Origin: Paraburkholderia acidipaludis NBRC 101816
GTDB taxonomy: Bacteria > Pseudomonadota > Gammaproteobacteria > Burkholderiales > Burkholderiaceae
Assembly (NCBI RefSeq): GCF_000684975.1
Contig: NZ_BAXZ01000006.1
Coordinates: 186,001 to 250,000 of the forward strand
Length of the DNA: 64,000 nucleotides
Direction: 5' to 3'
Below, one piece after another: positions 59,024-64,000 of this stretch (the first letter of the stretch is position 1; each line of letters begins with the position of its first letter). Under the pieces are notes generated by a model that saw only the letters and a program-made list of their open reading frames with translations, was not told the origin of the DNA and ran no database searches. The position numbers and the translations under genes are program-made.

Positions 59024-59359
59024 CGTTCCTGGTAGCCGTTCGAAAGCGGCGCGGCGCTCGCTGACCACAACCGGTGATTGCGGATATACCCCATCGACCC
59101 ATTGTGCCGTGAATCGCCGGCCGCCGTTGCGAAGGCTGCCACGGCTCATCCGTCATCGCCAGGGTTTGCTGCGGCCTGCCCCTGGTCCGCATAGCATAGC
59201 CCGGCAAGCATTTCAGTTGTAGGTGCGGCGTTTACTCCATATTACGACCTTTATCATTTTGCAATCCTTATTAATTCAGCGTAAAAAATGCCGCATGTGT
59301 ATGCGGCATTGTTGACCGTATGGCGAGAATGTCAGCGGCTCGGCTCCCAACCCAGGTGC
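59024..59359. other. Noncoding stretch containing a terminator
   Basis: 336 bases with no credible gene. The right part holds the terminator of the small gene at 59360; the AT-rich sequence from about 59220 to 59280 may contain promoter elements for the leftward barrel gene. Nothing else recognised. Confidence 0.4.
59283..59310 (-). terminator. Rho-independent terminator of the small minus-strand gene
   Basis: Perfect 10-bp stem AATGCCGCAT / ATGCGGCATT with a GTGT loop; read leftward it is followed by a run of six T. It lies 50 bases after the stop of the gene at 59360-59563. Confidence 0.75.
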
Positions 59360-59563
59360 TCAGCCGCCCGCGCCAGCGGGCGCGAGCCGTTTCAACAGTT
59401 CCTGGCCGCGGTTCGTGAGGCGCAGCGCAGGATCGCGCTCGGTTACGTCCATCTCGACGAGTTGATATCGTTGCAGTGCGAGAAAATCGGAATCGAGTGC
59501 CTGGATCGGCGTATCCGCATCGCGGATCAACAGCAGTGCAGCAAGTTCGTGGTGACTGAGCAT
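59360..59563 (-). CDS. Small conserved Burkholderiales protein
   Basis: 67 residues, MLSHHELAALLLIRDADTPI and ending PALRLTNRGQELLKRLA. The pattern recurs in small Burkholderia proteins with a likely winged-helix-like end (RLTNRGQELL). Good AGGAGAAATTCG leader and a proper terminator support it as real. Function unknown. Confidence 0.65.
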   Translation of the reverse strand: MLSHHELAALLLIRDADTPIQALDSDFLALQRYQLVEMDVTERDPALRLTNRGQELLKRLAPAGAGG

Positions 59564-59896
59564 CGAATTTCTCCTGTTCAGAACTCCCCGTAGCGACCAG
59601 CATAGTCGCCCTGGCGGACAGTTTCGCTACAGCCGTGTTTCGCGATATTACGTGACACAGCAACGCCGTGCATGGACCCGCCCAGGAGCGATGCGCACGC
59701 CGCATTTTCCTTTGCGGCGAATTGTTGTGCCATTCGAGTGCAATGGCTTCGTTCTTTTTCCATCAACCGATTAAATCGGATTCCTCAATGACTATCCGGG
59801 ATCGACTGAACTGGCAGAGCGCGACCGGGACGCATCGTTCCGGCCGGCCTCCCGGCGACCGCCATAGTTAGCCAACGGCACATCGTGCCGCCGGCT
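59564..59896. other. Noncoding stretch, no feature recognised
   Basis: 333 bases between the small gene and phaB. It includes the small gene's promoter region. Short open frames are present on both strands but none has both a ribosome site and a protein-like composition. Confidence 0.35.
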
Positions 59897-60643
59897 TCAT
59901 TGCATATGCATTCCGCCGTTGATTGCGATATCGGCGCCCGTGATGAACGCCGCATCGTCCGAGCACAGAAACGCCACCAGCGCGGCGACTTCGTCGGGTT
60001 GTCCGAGCCGCCCGACCGGAATCTGCGGCAGGATGCGCGTCTGCATCACGTCTTGCGGCACCGCCTCCACCATCTGCGTGGCGAGGTAGCCCGGCGACAC
60101 CGTATTCACGGTAACGCCCTTGCGCGCGACTTCCAGCGCGAGCGACTTCGTGAAGCCGTGCATTCCCGCCTTCGACGCCGCATAGTTGGTCTGCCCGAAT
60201 GCGCCGCGCGAGCCGTTGACCGAGCCCACGTTCACGATGCGGCCGAAGCCGCGCTCGATCATGCCCGCCACGAACGGCTTCGTGACGTTGAAGATGGCAT
60301 CGAGGTCGGTGCGCAGCACGGTGTCCCAGTCGGGCTTCGTCATCTTCAAGAAGGTGCGGTCGCAGGTGATGCCCGCGTTGTTGACGAGCACGTCCACCTG
60401 CCCGAGTTCTTTCAGCACGCGTTCGGCGGCGCGGTGGCATGAGTCGAAGTCGGCGACGTTCATCTCGTACGACTCGAAGCGCCGCCCGGCCGCGCGCTCC
60501 GCTTCGAGCCACGCCGGCGCCCGCTCGTTGCTGGGCGAGCGCGACACCGCAACGATCATGCCCGCGTCGTGCAGCCTGCGGCTGATTGCCTCGCCGAGGC
60601 CCCCCATGCCGCCCGTCACGAATGCGATGCGCTTAGCGGCCAT
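59897..60643 (-). CDS. phaB: Acetoacetyl-CoA reductase, PhaB-like
   Basis: 248 residues. TGGMGGLG glycine motif, NNAGITCDRTFLKM and catalytic NYAASKAGMHGFTKSLALE, ending GADIAINGGMHMQ: the PhaB pattern. It reduces acetoacetyl-CoA to (R)-3-hydroxybutyryl-CoA with NADPH for polyhydroxybutyrate synthesis. Its start overlaps the end of the phasin gene by 11 bases. Confidence 0.88.
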   Translation of the reverse strand: MAAKRIAFVTGGMGGLGEAISRRLHDAGMIVAVSRSPSNERAPAWLEAERAAGRRFESYEMNVADFDSCHRAAERVLKELGQVDVLVNNAGITCDRTFLKMTKPDWDTVLRTDLDAIFNVTKPFVAGMIERGFGRIVNVGSVNGSRGAFGQTNYAASKAGMHGFTKSLALEVARKGVTVNTVSPGYLATQMVEAVPQDVMQTRILPQIPVGRLGQPDEVAALVAFLCSDDAAFITGADIAINGGMHMQ

Positions 60644-61133
60644 GCTGCTCTCCGTGGGCATGCTCGGCAGTCTGCACGGAGGCATCGGCGGCCGCGCCGT
60701 TGCCGCCAGGAGCGCTGCCCGCGGCACGCTCGAACATCGCCATCCAGTCGCGCATCGGCAGCGCGGATGCCGTGCCGCCGCCGGGCTGGAACACATCGAG
60801 CGAGTCATGCCAGTTCTGCGCGAGGTCGCGCGCCAGGTCGCTCCACGCGCCGGCGCTCTGCAGCGTGGCGGCGACCCCCTCCTGCCAGAGCGCGGTGCTC
60901 GCGCCAACGTAGTCGCGCAGCACGGTCTGGCCGGCGGCGGCGAATTCGCTCCAGTCATGAGCCTCGCGCAAAGATTCCAGCGTGTCTTCGAGCGCTGCCC
61001 TGTCGCGTGCGAGGCGGCGCTGCTGCAACTTCAGGAGTTGTTCGCGCCACTGCTGGCCATGCGCGAATAGCTGGAGCGCCGTGCTGGCGTTCACACGGTA
61101 CGCATCGAATGTGGAAAAGGGAATGGTAGCCAT
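60633..61133 (-). CDS. Phasin-family protein
   Basis: 166 residues. Amphipathic helices (FDAYRVNASTALQLFAHGQQ, WREQLLKLQQRRLARDRAAL) as in granule-coating phasins of the PHB system. Upstream of and overlapping phaB. A TGAT-N4-ATCA box lies 106 bases before its start. Confidence 0.82.
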   Translation of the reverse strand: MATIPFSTFDAYRVNASTALQLFAHGQQWREQLLKLQQRRLARDRAALEDTLESLREAHDWSEFAAAGQTVLRDYVGASTALWQEGVAATLQSAGAWSDLARDLAQNWHDSLDVFQPGGGTASALPMRDWMAMFERAAGSAPGGNGAAADASVQTAEHAHGEQHGR

Positions 61134-61238
61134 GAGCGGGGTCCTCTCAGGATCGGAATGCCCGGCGCGGCGCCGGGATCACTTCACCATCATAGGCACG
61201 AAGATTGGCCTCTGCGTGACGAATGCGCCTCCACCGGC

Positions 61239-61250
61239 TGATCCAGATCA
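61239..61250. promoter_or_regulatory. FNR/ANR-like box upstream of phasin
   Basis: TGAT-CCAG-ATCA, a perfect inner FNR/ANR core (consensus TTGAT-N4-ATCAA); outer bases are C and T instead of T and A. Position 106-117 bases before the phasin start and 91 bases beyond the end of the UspA gene fits oxygen-responsive control of the phasin-phaB pair. Confidence 0.5.
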
Positions 61251-61340
61251 TTTATCGAGAAAACACAGCGGCCTGACAAACGCCACCCAACCCCTTTTCC
61301 GATAATTTCGAGATTAATCGCCGAACCCGCACGAAGCGCT

Positions 61341-61832
61341 TCACGAATTGCGGACGCTCATTGCAGGCGCTTGCGCGGCAGCCTCGTCCTCGCAGCGCAC
61401 GAGCATCACAGGACGATCGGCCATACGCAGGAACGATTCCGCCACGCTGCCCAGCAACAGCCGTTTCACGCCCGAGAGGCCGCGCGTGCCCATCACGACG
61501 AGCTCGACGTCGTCTTCCGCCGCGATGCGGTAGATCACTGCCGCGATTTCTTCGCCGCTCGAATCGGCGGCACGCGTGCTGCCCTCCACCCCTTCGCGCA
61601 CGAACACCTCCCTCGCCTCCTCGAGCGCCAGGGTGGCGGCGTCGCGTTCGGCGGACTGGCGCGTCTGCTCCTCGGCAAAGCCCGAGGCCACATCCACGAG
61701 CCGGGCGGGATGCGGCACGACGCACAGCGCCTGCACGCGGCCGCCCGTCGCCTTCGCGATCTTCACGGCCTCGTCGAGTGCGCGGCGGCCGCTACGGCTG
61801 CCATCGACCGCCACCAGAATCTCCTTGTACAT
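61341..61832 (-). CDS. Universal stress protein (UspA family)
   Basis: 163 residues from MYKEILVAVDGSRSG. ATP-binding end motif GTRGLSGVKRLLLGSVAESFLRM (G-2x-G-9x-G-S). Strong GGGAGG ribosome site. Likely induced under low oxygen or starvation. Starts 53 bases after the alcohol dehydrogenase stop. Confidence 0.88.
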   Translation of the reverse strand: MYKEILVAVDGSRSGRRALDEAVKIAKATGGRVQALCVVPHPARLVDVASGFAEEQTRQSAERDAATLALEEAREVFVREGVEGSTRAADSSGEEIAAVIYRIAAEDDVELVVMGTRGLSGVKRLLLGSVAESFLRMADRPVMLVRCEDEAAAQAPAMSVRNS

Positions 61833-61885
61833 CGCGACCTCCCGGGCAATGCCCATGATGCGCGCCGCCGTCCCGCACGCGCTCG

Positions 61886-62872
61886 TCAGCGCAGGGTCAG
61901 GACCGCCGCGCCCGTCAGCCGTCCTTCGCGCAGATCGGCGAGCGCTTCGTTCGCGCGTGCAAGCGGGTACGGCTTTGTCTCGATTGCGAGCGTGTAACGC
62001 GCGGCAATCGCCATGAACGCCGCACCGTCGTCGCGCGTGAGGTTCGCGACCGACAGGATGCGCCGCTCGTCCCACAGCCACGCGTAGGGAAACGACGGAA
62101 TGTCGCTCATATGGATGCCGCCGCAGACCACCGTGCCGCCCTTCGTGACGGCCCGCAGCGCGGCGGGCACAAGCGCGCCCACGGGAGCGAACAGCAGGGC
62201 CGCATCGAGCGCTTCGGGCGGCGGCTCGTCGCTGCCGCCCGCCCATGCGGCCCCGAGACGCCGCGCGAACTGCTGGGCCTGGCTGTCGCCGGGACGGGTG
62301 AACGCATACACGGTGCGGCCCTGATGCCGTGCAACCTGCGCGACGATATGCGCCGCCGCGCCGAATCCGTAGATGCCGATGCGCTCGGCATCGCCCGCCA
62401 TCGCCAGCGTGCGATAGCCGATCAAGCCGGCGCACAGCAGCGGCGCCGCCTCGACGTCGCTGTACTGGCGCGGCAGATGGAAGCAGTAGCGGGCATCGGC
62501 GACGGTGCACTGCGCATAGCCGCCGTCGAGCGTATAGCCGGTGAAGCCGGGCGTGTCGCGTAGATTCTCGCGGCCGCGCAAGCAAAAGCGGCAGTGGCCG
62601 CAGGTGTGGCCGAGCCACGGCACGCCCACGCGGTCGCCGGGCGCAAACCCGGTGACGCCGCGACCGTGCGCCGCGACCGTGCCGACGATCTCGTGCCCCG
62701 GAATCACCGGTTTCTTCGGATGCCGAAGCTCGCCGTCCACGACGTGCAGATCGGTACGGCAAACGCCGCACGCGTGTACGTGGATCATCAGTTCACCGTC
62801 ACCCGGTTCGGGGTCGGGCAGATCGACTTCGCGCAGCAATGGACCCGTGCCGTCGAACAGCATCGCACGCAT
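61886..62872 (-). CDS. Zinc-dependent alcohol dehydrogenase
   Basis: 328 residues from MRAMLFDGTGPLLRE. Catalytic zinc ligand region HACGVCRTDLHVVDGE and GHEIVG, structural zinc region around CGHCRFCLRGRENL. Reduces aldehydes or oxidises alcohols with NAD. The start at 62872 fits the family; the open frame extends to 62929. Confidence 0.87.
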   Translation of the reverse strand: MRAMLFDGTGPLLREVDLPDPEPGDGELMIHVHACGVCRTDLHVVDGELRHPKKPVIPGHEIVGTVAAHGRGVTGFAPGDRVGVPWLGHTCGHCRFCLRGRENLRDTPGFTGYTLDGGYAQCTVADARYCFHLPRQYSDVEAAPLLCAGLIGYRTLAMAGDAERIGIYGFGAAAHIVAQVARHQGRTVYAFTRPGDSQAQQFARRLGAAWAGGSDEPPPEALDAALLFAPVGALVPAALRAVTKGGTVVCGGIHMSDIPSFPYAWLWDERRILSVANLTRDDGAAFMAIAARYTLAIETKPYPLARANEALADLREGRLTGAAVLTLR

Positions 62873-62983
62873 GGTCTGACTCCCCTGGCGATGCACCGCG
62901 GATGAATGTGCGGTGTCCCTGGGAGCCATGTTACGCGGTCGGCATGCGTGCGGCGCATCAGTGCGCCAGGCGTTGCAATGCTC

Positions 62984-63949
62984 TCAGCCTCCGCGGCCGA
63001 ATACCCGCGCGAAGGCGGTCACGAACACGTCGAGCCGGTCGGCCGCGAGGCAGTCGATGCCCGCGGCGCCCACACGGCCGTTGCCGCCCGGAAAGCCGCG
63101 GCAGAGTTCGTCGGCGCCGCGCGGGCTGGCGAGCGGCGCGCGCACGCTCACGGCATAGCTGCCATCCGCATTCGCGGTCAGCACGGCGTGCGCGCGCGTG
63201 GGCTCCTCGACGGCCAGCGCATTGCCGAACACCCCGCGCACGCGGCGCGCCCATGGCGTGTCCGGCAGCACGACAACGCTGCCGTATTGCAGCGCGATGA
63301 GCGGCGTCACGGCCTGGGCGAGCGCGAGATCCTCGTGGCGGCGCTCGGCGAGCTGTCCGAGGAAGGGCTCGGCTTCAATGAAGTCGAACGGATCGGCGTA
63401 GGGCCGGATCGCCTCGTAGAGCGTCTGGGGCGCGATCATCAGGTCCGAGACCGTGTCGCCATAGGCGTTGTAGTTGATCGACTCGCCCAGTTCGCGCAGC
63501 TGCCCCGACTGCGCCTCGCTCAAGCCGGCCTGTTGGGCGAGCGAGCGGGCCGTGGCGGGCAGATTGTCCCCCCATGCCGCGGCAATCGCCCACCCGCGGT
63601 AGCGTCCGCCCACGTGGCGATCCACCAGCACGCTCGTACAGACGTCGGCGGTGGTGTCGATATGCGCGACGAGATTCACGGTGTGCGGCAGGTCGCCCGC
63701 GTAATGATGGTCGAAGTATTCGACCCGCACGCCCTTCTCGAGCAGCTTGACGAGGGCATCGCGATTCGTGTCGAACGAGATGTCGAGCACCGTCAGCGTA
63801 TCGCCCGCCGTGGCCGGCACGCGCGCGACGAGCGCCGTATCCCGTTTCACGCCAGTCACGAGCGTCGTCTCGACCGGCCTCGCGAGACGAAGCTGGTGCA
63901 GCGCGCAGATGCCGTCCGCGTCGCCGTTGAATACATCGAAATGCGCCAT
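62984..63949 (-). CDS. DHH-family phosphoesterase
   Basis: 321 residues. DHH-type metal motifs: FNGDADG, then DISFDTN and the signature YFDHH. Splits phosphodiester or phosphoanhydride bonds in small nucleotides; exact substrate unknown. Its place in a low-oxygen-like cluster is noted but unexplained. Confidence 0.75.
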   Translation of the reverse strand: MAHFDVFNGDADGICALHQLRLARPVETTLVTGVKRDTALVARVPATAGDTLTVLDISFDTNRDALVKLLEKGVRVEYFDHHYAGDLPHTVNLVAHIDTTADVCTSVLVDRHVGGRYRGWAIAAAWGDNLPATARSLAQQAGLSEAQSGQLRELGESINYNAYGDTVSDLMIAPQTLYEAIRPYADPFDFIEAEPFLGQLAERRHEDLALAQAVTPLIALQYGSVVVLPDTPWARRVRGVFGNALAVEEPTRAHAVLTANADGSYAVSVRAPLASPRGADELCRGFPGGNGRVGAAGIDCLAADRLDVFVTAFARVFGRGG

Positions 63950-64000
63950 GTTGTCTCTGTTATCGATGTGTAAAACGTAACAGTATCGCGCACCGTGGGA

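Noticed and set aside
1..64000. CRISPR arrays, rRNA and tRNA genes
   Set aside because: No regularly spaced direct repeats of CRISPR type, no rRNA sequence and no tRNA-like cloverleaf was noticed; the inovirus uses a dif-like site rather than a tRNA.

Overview
The window looks like the chromosome of a high-GC Burkholderiales bacterium (Burkholderia, Paraburkholderia or Caballeronia type). The evidence is: livKHMGF-type uptake genes, CoA-dependent aromatic degradation, polyhydroxybutyrate genes (phasin, PhaB-type reductase), a hopanoid C-3 methylase, and an 8.2-kb inovirus inserted between two dif-like sites. All calls come from reading sequence and translations; no database search was run.

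Layout. 1-2.7 kb: right end of a P2-like (myovirus) prophage (end of the tape-measure gene, gpU, gpD) followed by a RelE/XRE toxin-antitoxin pair where P2 carries ogr. 2.7-4.4 kb: small accessory genes (membrane protein, Nudix hydrolase, conserved small protein, HTH protein with a palindromic operator). 4.47-12.70 kb: an apparently complete inovirus (filamentous phage) prophage with rep, its own secretin, Zot, minor and attachment proteins, major coat, ssDNA-binding protein, and a divergent repressor with three perfect GTAAC-N6-GTTAC operators. At its left end the rep gene and an opposite-strand regulator overlap tail to tail, and each is followed by a hairpin lying beyond the other gene.

12.8-25.2 kb: a GFA-family gene, then a long leftward catabolic operon (SDR remnant, APH-type kinase, acyl-CoA dehydrogenase, acyl-CoA ligase, livKHMGF-like transporter, MaoC hydratase, SDR). 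An IclR regulator precedes it, and perfect palindromic sites (TTCTGC-N3-GCAGAA) lie between the regulator and the operon. The enzyme set resembles the Pseudomonas lva pathway for 4-oxo/4-hydroxy acids. 25.4-31.3 kb: class I aldolase, lytic transglycosylase, ProQ/FinO RNA chaperone, SDR, a membrane-protein remnant, aldo/keto reductase, DUF4188-type protein.

31.3-39.3 kb: a rightward aerobic CoA-dependent aromatic cluster, most likely for 2-aminobenzoate: monooxygenase/reductase fusion, SDR, MarR, enoyl-CoA hydratase, acyl-CoA dehydrogenase, RidA, CoA ligase. Its promoter holds a palindrome. 39.4-49.5 kb: AI-2E-type permease, SurE, thioesterase, SYLF lipoprotein, a DUF2946/TonB receptor/PepSY metal-uptake group, Gly/His lipoprotein, SDR, fatty acid hydroxylase. 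49.8-54.4 kb: secreted repeat protein, EF-hand-like protein, OmpR/EnvZ-type two-component system, DUF4410 lipoprotein. 54.4-59.6 kb: hpnR, an in-frame uracil-DNA glycosylase/DUF488 fusion, SH3-domain protein, outer-membrane barrel, small conserved protein. 59.9-64 kb: PhaB-type reductase, phasin, UspA, zinc alcohol dehydrogenase and DHH phosphoesterase, with an FNR/ANR-like box upstream of phasin; this resembles the low-oxygen-activated gene sets of Burkholderia.
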